From: Pantoea sp. RIT-PI-b | Lineage (GTDB): Bacteria > Pseudomonadota > Gammaproteobacteria > Enterobacterales > Enterobacteriaceae | Assembly: GCF_001187905.1 (NCBI RefSeq) | Contig: NZ_LGIS01000007.1 | Location: 248,001 to 312,000 of the forward strand | Reading direction: 5' to 3' | Length of the DNA: 64,000 nucleotides | In this document: piece by piece, positions 57,246 to 64,000 of the stretch | Layout of the letters: each line of letters starts with the position of its first letter | How positions within the stretch are numbered: the stretch's first letter is position 1 | Notes under the pieces: generated by a model | Seen by the model: the letters and a program-made list of their open reading frames with translations, nothing else | The model's database searches: none | What the model was told of the DNA's origin: nothing | Program-made: the position numbers and the translations under genes

Positions 57246-58697
57246 ATGGAACTGATGCACTCAGGCGCAACTTTTCGCCGTTCGTTTAAGCTCAGCGTTC
57301 TCTGTGCGGGCATGGCTTTACTTTACAGTTCTCAACTTTTAGCGGCCAGTGACGCGTTAACCAACGCGGGGCGTATTACTTCAGCAGGTTTGGCGCAACA
57401 ACAGGAACTCCCTTCATTAGCCGGCGAGGTGGCTGAACCGGCCCTTGCCAACGTACCCGACTCTCTCACCATCAACCAGGCCGTGCAGCGCGCCATTCAG
57501 TGGCATCCGGATATTGCCGAAGCCGTTGGCAAGATGCTGGAACAGGCCAATCAGGTTGATGTGGCGAAAGCCAAATACTATCCGCAAATCAGTGCCGGGA
57601 TGAATAACGGCTACAGTAACGCCTATAGCGAAAAGGGCTTCAGCCCATCGTTTGTGCTGTCGGTTTCGCAGATGCTGTATGACTTTGGCAAGGTCAGCAG
57701 CTCGGTGCGTTCTGCCGAAGCGGGCGTGGCGCAGGAGCAGGCCAACGTGTTGGTGAGTATTGACACCGTAGCGCACGATACCGCGGCAGCGCTGGTGGAA
57801 GTGCAGGGTTATCAGCAACTGGTGACGATTGCGCAGCAGCAGTTGGCGGCGCTGAGTAAAATTGGCGATCTGGCGCGCCAGCGGAATGAAGAGGGCGCGG
57901 CGTCACTGTCGGATGCGACGCAAACCGACGCGCGTATCGAAGGCGCGCGTACCACGTTGACGCAGTATCAGGCCAATCTCAACCGCTGGCGCGCCACGCT
58001 GGCGACCTATCTGGGCTGGCCGCTGGTGAAAAAAGTCAGCGATGATTTCCCCACCAATCTCACCAAATCCTGTCAGATGGCGAAAGCCGATGACAAGCTC
58101 AATCCAGCGGTGCTAGCGGCCTGGGCGCAGGCCAATCAGGCGCAGGCAAAACTCGATAACGCGAATGCGCAAAATATGCCCACCATCTCGCTGGAACCGC
58201 AGGTGACGCATTATCTCAACGATCACTACTCCGGCAGTGAAAGTCTGGATCGCACGCAATATTCCGCCTTTGTCAAAGTCGAGATGCCGCTCTATCAGGG
58301 CGGTGGCATCACCGCCAGCCGTGACGCGGCCGCCAATGCGCTGCGCGCCGCCAATGCGGCCGTCAACTCGGCGCGGCTCAAGGCGCGGCAGCAGCTGAGC
58401 GAATCGCAGAACGAGTCGCAAAGCCTGGCGCTCAGCCTCGCCATCATGGGTCGGCAACAGACGTTGGGTGAGAAAACCCAGTCGCTGTATCAGGATCAGT
58501 ATCTGCAGCTTGGCACGCGTCCGCTGCTGGACGTGCTCAACGCCGAGCAGGAGGTGTTCCAGACCCGTTTCACGCTGCAGCAAACCATCAGCCAGTTACG
58601 CTCACTGCAGCTCGATTGCCTCTACAGCACTGGGCATATGCGGTCGGCGTTTGCCCTGAATAATCAGCGGATCCAGTCCGTGGAGATCCAGCCATGA
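57246..58697 (+). CDS. TolC-like outer-membrane protein of the type I secretion system
   Basis: A 483-residue outer-membrane efflux protein (LapE/BapB type). A signal peptide ends near residue 34 (SQLLAASDAL). Two outer-membrane efflux repeats follow, the first with INQAVQRAIQWHPDIAEAVGKMLEQANQVDVAKAKYYPQIS, the second from about residue 270 with LAAWAQANQAQAKLDNANAQNMPTISLEP. The GTRPLLDVLNAEQEVFQTRFTL motif is family-typical. It would form the outer channel for adhesin export. The start at 57246 has GGTGGA upstream; the frame stays open to 57228. It overlaps the next gene by 4 nt. Confidence 0.9.
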   Translation: MELMHSGATFRRSFKLSVLCAGMALLYSSQLLAASDALTNAGRITSAGLAQQQELPSLAGEVAEPALANVPDSLTINQAVQRAIQWHPDIAEAVGKMLEQANQVDVAKAKYYPQISAGMNNGYSNAYSEKGFSPSFVLSVSQMLYDFGKVSSSVRSAEAGVAQEQANVLVSIDTVAHDTAAALVEVQGYQQLVTIAQQQLAALSKIGDLARQRNEEGAASLSDATQTDARIEGARTTLTQYQANLNRWRATLATYLGWPLVKKVSDDFPTNLTKSCQMAKADDKLNPAVLAAWAQANQAQAKLDNANAQNMPTISLEPQVTHYLNDHYSGSESLDRTQYSAFVKVEMPLYQGGGITASRDAAANALRAANAAVNSARLKARQQLSESQNESQSLALSLAIMGRQQTLGEKTQSLYQDQYLQLGTRPLLDVLNAEQEVFQTRFTLQQTISQLRSLQLDCLYSTGHMRSAFALNNQRIQSVEIQP

Positions 58698-60865
58698 CGC
58701 AACTACAACTTCCCGATGCGCCCGATAGCGCCTCCGGGGGAAATGTGCCCCTGCACGGATGGGCCACCGCCATTATCCTGATCGCCGGTCATTATCGCTT
58801 GCCCTGTTCGCCGGGGATGATCATGGCCGCTGCGGAGTGGCAGGGCAAACAGACGCGTGACAAAGCGTTGCGCCATCTGGCGCGCCAGGCCGGTTTATCG
58901 CTGCAGCTGTATGAAGAGAATAAGTGGGAGATCACCAGCTGGCGGCTGCCGCTGGCGGTAGAGCTGGCCGATGGTCAGGTGGGCGTGATCACCCAATTTG
59001 ACGGTGACGATGAGGTGCGGGTGCACTTTGCCGGTGATGAACAGCCAGCGCCGATTGCACTGGCAACGCTGCTACCGGAAATCCGCTTTGCCGCCGCGCT
59101 GCGGCCGGTGACGGCGGCCAAAGACAGCCGCGTTGATCGCTATCTGTCGACGGTGAAACCGGACTGGCTGCGCCGCCTGGTGCTGCACGATCTGCGTCCT
59201 TACGGCTACGTGATGCTGGGATCGTTTCTGATCAACCTGCTGGCGCTGGTCGGCATTATCTTCTCGATGCAGGTGTATGACCGGGTGATTCCGGCGCAGT
59301 CCTATCCGACGCTGTACGTGCTGTATATCGGGGTGATTATCTCGGTGGTGTTCACCTATATCCTGCGCGTCGGGCGCGATCACGTCACCGATCTGCTGGG
59401 TAAACGCGCCGACATGCGCGTCTCCGATCGCGTCTTTGGTCACGCGCTGCGGCTACGGAGCAGCGCGGTGCCACGTTCGACCGGCACTTTCATCTCGCAG
59501 CTGCGCGAGCTGGAGTCGATCCGCGAAATGGTCACCTCCACCACGGTGACGGCGATTGTCGATATGCCATTCTTCCTGCTGTTCCTGCTGGTGATGGCAA
59601 TCATCGCGCCGCAGCTGGCCTGGATTGCACCGGTGGCGGTGCTGCTGATGATCTTGCCGGGGGTGCTGAGCCAGAAAAAACTGTCGAAGCTGGCGCAGCA
59701 AAACCTGAAAGAGTCGACGCTGCGTAACGCGGTGCTGGTGGAGAGCGTACAAGGGCTGGAGGACATCAAGCTAATGCAGGCGGAAGATCGCTTCCTGCAG
59801 CAGTGGAACAGCTACATTCGCATCACCGCCCAATCCGGAGTCGAGATGCGCAAAGTGATGCACTCGCTGATCACCTGGGGCGTGACGGTGCAAGGGTTGG
59901 TGTATGCCAGCGTGATCGTCATCGGCGCTCCGATGGTGATCGACGGCGATATCACCACCGGTGCCATCGTGGCCGCGTCGCTGCTCTCTTCACGCATGAT
60001 TGCGCCGATGGCGACGCTGTGCGGCGTGCTGGCGCGCTGGCAGCAGGTGAAAGCGGCGAAAGGCAGCCTCGATGCGCTGATGAACTTGCCGGTGGAAAAC
60101 AGCAAGGACGAGACGCGCATTCACACGCCGGTGCTGTTTGGTCACTATCAGTTCACCGACGCCATGTTCCGTTACTACACCGATTCGATGACTATCGCGC
60201 TGCGCATTAAAAGCCTGACGATTAAACCGGGCGAGCGCATTGCGGTGCTGGGGCGCAACGGTTCCGGCAAATCGACCCTGCTGCAGGCGATGTGCGGCGG
60301 CATTGATTTAGTTGGCGGCGAGCTGCGGCTGGATAATCTCAGTTTGCCGCATATCGATGTTGCCGACGTGCGACGCAACGTCGGCCTGCTGACGCAAAAT
60401 GCGCGCCTGTTCCACGGTACGCTGCGTGAAAATTTGACTCTCGGCGCGGCGCACGCCACCGATGATGCCATCTTTGGCGCGCTGACCGTCAGCGGCGGGG
60501 CAGATTTTATTCGTCGTCTGCCGCTCGGTCTCGATCATCCGATTATGGAAGGTGGCACCGGACTTTCCGGCGGTCAGCGCCAGTCGCTGCTGCTGGCGCG
60601 TATGCTGCTGCGCGATCCCAACATTATCCTGCTGGATGAGCCGACGGCGGCGCTCGACGATCACACCGAGAAGGAGTTTATCGAACGTCTTGGCCAGTGG
60701 CTGAATGGTCGCACGCTGATCGTCGCCACGCACCGAGCGGCGATCCTGGCGCTGGTGGATCGTGTGCTGGTGTTGAAAGAGGGACAGCTGGTGATGGATA
60801 GCCCGAAAGAGAACGCCTTGCCGCCGCCGCGCGCTAACGGTAGTCAACCGGAGGCGCAATCATGA
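58694..60865 (+). CDS. Type I secretion ABC transporter (LapB-like, inactive C39-like domain)
   Basis: A 723-residue inner-membrane ATPase. Residues about 15-130 are a C39-like domain. The only Cys there (Cys38, in HYRLPCSPG) is not in the Q-x5-CGxA arrangement of active peptidases, so it likely binds the substrate rather than cutting it. Transmembrane helices lie about residues 165-440. Walker A is GRNGSGKST (520-528), signature LSGGQRQS (624-631), Walker B IILLDEPTAALD (about 643-654), H-loop VATHR. The order and 4-nt overlaps on both sides show that it works with its neighbours to export the adhesin. Confidence 0.92.
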   Translation: MTQLQLPDAPDSASGGNVPLHGWATAIILIAGHYRLPCSPGMIMAAAEWQGKQTRDKALRHLARQAGLSLQLYEENKWEITSWRLPLAVELADGQVGVITQFDGDDEVRVHFAGDEQPAPIALATLLPEIRFAAALRPVTAAKDSRVDRYLSTVKPDWLRRLVLHDLRPYGYVMLGSFLINLLALVGIIFSMQVYDRVIPAQSYPTLYVLYIGVIISVVFTYILRVGRDHVTDLLGKRADMRVSDRVFGHALRLRSSAVPRSTGTFISQLRELESIREMVTSTTVTAIVDMPFFLLFLLVMAIIAPQLAWIAPVAVLLMILPGVLSQKKLSKLAQQNLKESTLRNAVLVESVQGLEDIKLMQAEDRFLQQWNSYIRITAQSGVEMRKVMHSLITWGVTVQGLVYASVIVIGAPMVIDGDITTGAIVAASLLSSRMIAPMATLCGVLARWQQVKAAKGSLDALMNLPVENSKDETRIHTPVLFGHYQFTDAMFRYYTDSMTIALRIKSLTIKPGERIAVLGRNGSGKSTLLQAMCGGIDLVGGELRLDNLSLPHIDVADVRRNVGLLTQNARLFHGTLRENLTLGAAHATDDAIFGALTVSGGADFIRRLPLGLDHPIMEGGTGLSGGQRQSLLLARMLLRDPNIILLDEPTAALDDHTEKEFIERLGQWLNGRTLIVATHRAAILALVDRVLVLKEGQLVMDSPKENALPPPRANGSQPEAQS

Positions 60866-62088
60866 TCAAACAATTACCGGCAAGACTGCGGCTGGTGACC
60901 GCCGCAGAGGTGGACTCCTCCGACGATCTGCTGGGCGAGCTGCGATCCGAAACCCATTACACCGGCGCCGTGCGGCTGATTGTCATCAGCACCGCGTTGA
61001 TCCTCGTCACGGTGATTTGGGCGTGGTTTGGCGTGCTGGATGAAGTCTCAACCGGCACCGGCAAAGTGATCCCCAGCTCGCGCGATCAGGTGCTGCAATC
61101 GCTGGAGGGCGGCATTTTGACCGAGCTGTATGTGCATGAAGGCGATCAGGTGCAGGCCGGACAGATTGTGGCCAAGCTTGACGCTACGCGTTCGCAATCC
61201 AACGTCGGTGAGAGTGCAGCGCGCTATCGTGCGGCGCTGGCAGCGGCGGCCCGTTTGACGGCGGAAGTGAACGATCAGCCGCTCACCTTCCCGGCGGAGC
61301 TGGATAAGTTTCCCGAGCTGGAGGCCTCAGAAACCCGGCTGTATAAAACCCGCCGCGCTCAGCTCTCCGATGCCACCGCGCAGTTTAAAGAGTCGCTGGC
61401 GCTGGCCAACCGCGAACTGGCGATTACGCAGCGCCTGGCGAAAACCGGCGCCGCCAGTAGCGTAGAGGTGCTGCGTTTGCAGCGTGATAAATCGGATCTG
61501 GAGCTGAAGCTTACCGACATGCGCTCGCAATATTACGTGCAGGCGCGCGAAGAGCTGGCGAAGGCCAACGCCGAAGCCGACAGCATGGCGCAGGTGGTGA
61601 AAGGGCGTGAAGACACGGTAACGCGTTTAACCATCCGTTCACCGATGCGCGGCATTGTGAAAAACATCAAAGTCTCCACCGTCGGCGGTGTAGTGCCACC
61701 GAATGGTGAGCTGATGAACATCGTGCCAATGAACGATCGCCTGCTGATAGAAGCGCGCCTGTCGCCGCGTGATATCGCCTTTATTCATCCCGGCCAGCGC
61801 GCGGTGGTGAAGATCTCCGCCTATGACTACGCCATTTATGGCGGCCTCAACGGCGTGGTGGAGAGCATTTCGCCGGATACCATTCAGGATGAGGTCAAAC
61901 CGGAGATCTACTATTACCGCGTGTTTATCCGTACCGATAACGACTACGTACAGAATAAAGCCGGTAAGCGCTTCTCCATCAGCCCGGGGATGGTTTCTAC
62001 CGTGGATATCAAAACCGGCGAGAAGACGGTGATGGATTATCTGATTAAACCGTTTAATAAAGGCAAAGAGGCGATGCGCGAACGCTGA
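60862..62088 (+). CDS. HlyD-family membrane fusion protein (LapC-like)
   Basis: A 408-residue periplasmic adaptor anchored by one N-terminal transmembrane helix (about residues 35-56, VRLIVISTALILVTVIWAW). The lipoyl-type half-motifs VLQSLEGGILTELYVHEGDQVQAGQIVAKLD and RSPMRGIVKNIKVSTVGGVV flank a coiled-coil hairpin (about 110-250). The C-terminal SPGMVSTVDIKTGEKTVMDYLIKPF is typical of HlyD. It bridges the ABC transporter and the TolC-like channel. Overlaps the ABC gene by 4 nt. Confidence 0.93.
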   Translation: MIKQLPARLRLVTAAEVDSSDDLLGELRSETHYTGAVRLIVISTALILVTVIWAWFGVLDEVSTGTGKVIPSSRDQVLQSLEGGILTELYVHEGDQVQAGQIVAKLDATRSQSNVGESAARYRAALAAAARLTAEVNDQPLTFPAELDKFPELEASETRLYKTRRAQLSDATAQFKESLALANRELAITQRLAKTGAASSVEVLRLQRDKSDLELKLTDMRSQYYVQAREELAKANAEADSMAQVVKGREDTVTRLTIRSPMRGIVKNIKVSTVGGVVPPNGELMNIVPMNDRLLIEARLSPRDIAFIHPGQRAVVKISAYDYAIYGGLNGVVESISPDTIQDEVKPEIYYYRVFIRTDNDYVQNKAGKRFSISPGMVSTVDIKTGEKTVMDYLIKPFNKGKEAMRER

Positions 62089-62141
62089 TTTTTGCTGCCC
62101 GATTGCAGGGCGCTGCAATCTTCGCGATAATCGCGCCCATC

Positions 62142-62184
62142 ATCCCTTCCTCGTCGGGCCTAACGACGCGGAGGGGATTTTTTT
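62142..62184 (+). terminator. Terminator at the end of the adhesin/secretion locus
   Basis: TCCCTTCCTCGTCG (62143-62156) pairs with CGACGCGGAGGGGA (62163-62176) apart from one mismatch, followed by seven Ts. It closes the locus before speB. Confidence 0.85.
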
Positions 62185-62188
62185 CATC

Positions 62189-62315
62189 TATACCCTAAAT
62201 ACTTCATGCTCTAGGTGCGTTGGCTGCTCTCGTTCACCCGAATCACTTACTCAAGTAAGCTCATCGGGATTCTCTCGTTTGCCGCCTTCCTACAGCATGA
62301 ATTATTTAGGGTATA
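62189..62315. repeat. MITE-like palindromic element, copy B, next to speB
   Basis: 127 bp with terminal inverted repeats of 22 bp and one mismatch: TATACCCTAAATACTTCATG at the left against the reverse complement at the right. The centre has TCACTTACTCAAGTAAGCTC. Same family as 15882-15994. It marks the right border of the inserted locus. Confidence 0.9.
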
Positions 62316-62352
62316 CCTTATTAGGCTAATGACGGATTAAAGAGGACGATTT

Positions 62353-63273
62353 ATGTATAACACCTTGGGCAATCAGTACGATAACTCCCTGGTTTCTAAC
62401 GCTTTCGGTTTCATGCGCTTCCCGCTGAACTTCCAACCTTACGACAGCGATGCGGAGTGGGTGATTACCGGTGTTCCTTTCGATGCGGCGACATCAGGCC
62501 GTCCGGGCAGCCGTTTAGGGCCGGGCGCGATTCGTCAGATTTCCACTAATCTGGCGTGGGAAGGCTGTCGCTGGCCGTGGGATTTCGATCTGCGTCAGCG
62601 TCTGAACGTCGTCGACTGTGGCGATCTGGTGTATGCCTTCGGCGATTCACAGGATCTGTCGGACAAACTGCAGGCGCACGCCGAGAAGCTGCTGGCGAAC
62701 GGTAAACGCATGCTGACCTTTGGCGGCGACCACTACGTGACGCTGCCGCTGCTGCGCGCGCACGCTAAACACTTCGGCAAAATGGCGCTGGTGCACTTCG
62801 ATGCGCATACCGATACCTACTCTAACGGTCCAACCTTCGACCACGGCACCATGTTCTTCACCGCGCCGAAAGAAGGCTTGATCGATCCGCAGCATTCGGT
62901 GCAGATCGGTATTCGTACCGAGTTCGACAAGAGCCTTGGCTTCAACGTGCTGGATGCGGCGCAAGTCAACGATCGCAGCGTCGACGATATACTGGCGGAA
63001 GTGAAGCGCACCGTCGGCGATCTGCCGGTGTATCTGACCTTTGATATCGACTGCCTTGATCCTGCCCATGCGCCGGGCACCGGCACGCCGGTGATTGGCG
63101 GCCTGAGCAGCGATAAAGCCACCAAGCTGATTCGCGGTTTGCAGGGCATGAATATCGTTGGTATGGATCTGGTGGAAGTGGCGCCGGGTTACGACCACGC
63201 CGATCTCACTTCGCTGGCGGCGGCCACACTGGCGCTGGATATGCTGCACGTGCAGGCGGCGAATAAAGGTTAA
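62353..63273 (+). CDS. speB: Agmatinase
   Basis: A 306-residue Mn-dependent ureohydrolase that turns agmatine into putrescine and urea. Mn ligands are in [20 protein letters not shown] and [35 protein letters not shown] and [18 protein letters not shown] follow. Length equals E. coli SpeB (306). It completes the SpeA route but must have its own promoter here, because a strong terminator and a repeat element precede it. Confidence 0.97.
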   Translation: MYNTLGNQYDNSLVSNAFGFMRFPLNFQPYDSDAEWVITGVPFDAATSGRPGSRLGPGAIRQISTNLAWEGCRWPWDFDLRQRLNVVDCGDLVYAFGDSQDLSDKLQAHAEKLLANGKRMLTFGGDHYVTLPLLRAHAKHFGKMALVHFDAHTDTYSNGPTFDHGTMFFTAPKEGLIDPQHSVQIGIRTEFDKSLGFNVLDAAQVNDRSVDDILAEVKRTVGDLPVYLTFDIDCLDPAHAPGTGTPVIGGLSSDKATKLIRGLQGMNIVGMDLVEVAPGYDHADLTSLAAATLALDMLHVQAANKG

Positions 63274-63327
63274 TCCTTGCGGCTGCGGCTACACTTAGTG
63301 GCGGTTAATTAATCTGCGGAGGCTTTT

Positions 63328-63735
63328 ATGGGCTTGCTAGACGATTTAGTGGGATCGCTGGGCAATGGCAACAGCGCAAGTGGACAGGGCAATCAGCTCC
63401 AGCAGCTGATGGCTATCTGGAACTGGGTGCAGGAGCAGGGCGGTGTTGAAGTACTGCTGCAGAAGTTTCAACAGGGCGGACTGGGGCAGGTGCTGAATAC
63501 CTGGATCGGCAGCGGCGATAATCAGTCGATTGGTGGCGGCGATATTCAAAATGCACTTGAGCCTGGGCAGCTCCAGTCGCTGGCGGACAAGTTGGGCACC
63601 GATGTGAATGGCGCGTCCGGTACGTTGGCGGCGTTGCTGCCGCAGGTGATTGATAAGTTATCGCCGCAGGGGCACGTCGATACGTCCAGCACGCAGGATT
63701 TGGGCGCGATGGTGGATGGTTTGTTTAAGCGTTAA
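63328..63735 (+). CDS. YidB family protein (DUF937)
   Basis: A 135-residue protein starting MGLLDDLVGSLGNGNSASGQ, with Gly/Asn/Gln-rich parts and a helical core (LAALLPQVIDKLSPQGHVD). The pattern matches E. coli YidB, whose function is unknown. CGGAGG lies 6 nt before the ATG. Such genes are often single and follow no fixed neighbour. Confidence 0.85.
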   Translation: MGLLDDLVGSLGNGNSASGQGNQLQQLMAIWNWVQEQGGVEVLLQKFQQGGLGQVLNTWIGSGDNQSIGGGDIQNALEPGQLQSLADKLGTDVNGASGTLAALLPQVIDKLSPQGHVDTSSTQDLGAMVDGLFKR

Positions 63736-63751
63736 TCGTTCTTTGCTGGCT

Positions 63752-63803
63752 GCCCCCCACCTCGGTCCTCCCCCGTTAACGGGGGAAGGCCGGGATGGGG
63801 GAC
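63752..63803. repeat. BIME-like element between the YidB-like gene and loiP
   Basis: CCCCCCACCTCGGTCC, the hairpin CTCCCCCGTTAACGGGGGA and GGCCGGGATGGGGGA. It is a more diverged member of the family at 1891. Confidence 0.75.
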
Positions 63804-63815
63804 CGCGAGCACTAT

Positions 63816-64000
63816 TTACTTCCCGTCTGCGGCAATACGTTCGCGGATATGCTGCGCGCGTGCTTCAGAATCCGGGTGAGAATCAAACATCGAACTCTGG
63901 CGCCCCTGTTCCAGTTTTGCCAACTTCTCAAAGCTTGTCGCCAGGCCCATTGGATTCACGCCGCGTTTTTTCAGCAGATCGTAAGAGTAATCATCGGCCT
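63816..64000 (-). CDS. loiP: Metalloprotease LoiP (YggG), C-terminal part only
   Basis: The last 61 residues are present: ADDYSYDLLKKRGVNPMGLA, SFEKLAKLEQGRQSSMFDSH and AQHIRERIAADGK before the stop. They match the C-terminus of E. coli LoiP (YggG), an outer-membrane M48 metalloprotease. The HExxH motif lies outside the window. In E. coli loiP also lies beside speB. Confidence 0.9.
   Translation of the reverse strand, partial: ADDYSYDLLKKRGVNPMGLATSFEKLAKLEQGRQSSMFDSHPDSEARAQHIRERIAADGK

Overview
The window is a chromosomal segment from a member of the Enterobacterales, most likely an Erwiniaceae bacterium close to Pantoea or Erwinia. Protein sequences are very close to E. coli K-12 relatives, and gene order from speC to loiP follows the E. 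coli block speC-mltC-yggX-mutY-trmB-yggL-yggN-hemW-rdgB-yggT-yggS-yggR-ruvX-yqgE-gshB-rsmE-endA-sprT-galP-metK-speA-speB-loiP. nupG, ansB and yggU are missing from the positions they hold in E. coli. The genus is an inference; no 16S or marker search was possible.

Left part (1-19311), accessory metabolism and iron. A cytoplasmic trehalase (treF, 3' end outside the window) is followed by the divergent qorB/ytfH redox pair and a dienelactone hydrolase. A cyanide-insensitive type bd quinol oxidase operon (two large subunits plus a DUF2474 mini-subunit) ends in a palindromic terminator. Then come a Rob-like AraC regulator, a small His-rich exported protein, a ferric-siderophore reductase (nfeF/yqjH) with a PadR regulator, a SelW-like thioredoxin-fold protein and a complete haem uptake operon (TonB receptor, HmuS, HmuT, HmuU, HmuV) behind a Fur box. 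acuI/yhdH follows.

Middle part (19312-40332), conserved housekeeping. It carries polyamine synthesis (speC, speA), DNA and RNA maintenance (mutY, rdgB, trmB, rsmE, ruvX, endA), cofactor and thiol genes (hemW, yggS, gshB, metK), cell wall (mltC) and galactose uptake (galP with CRP and GalR sites).

Right part (40333-62352), the most notable locus. About 22 kb separates speA from speB, which are adjacent in E. coli. It encodes an EAL-domain c-di-GMP protein, a 59-residue unknown protein, a 5040-residue BapA-type adhesin with 42 readable Ig-like repeats plus one degenerate copy, and its own type I secretion system (TolC-like outer membrane protein, LapB-like ABC transporter, HlyD-like adaptor). 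The control region is AT-rich, and two hairpins lie just before the adhesin start. speB, a YidB-like gene and the 3' end of loiP close the window.

Intergenic regions are rich in palindromic repeats of at least three families: GTAGGG...ATTTAT... palindromes, CCCTCACCC/CTCTCCC BIME-like elements (one expanded into three 82-bp tandem copies), and a roughly 110-130 bp MITE-like element present twice.
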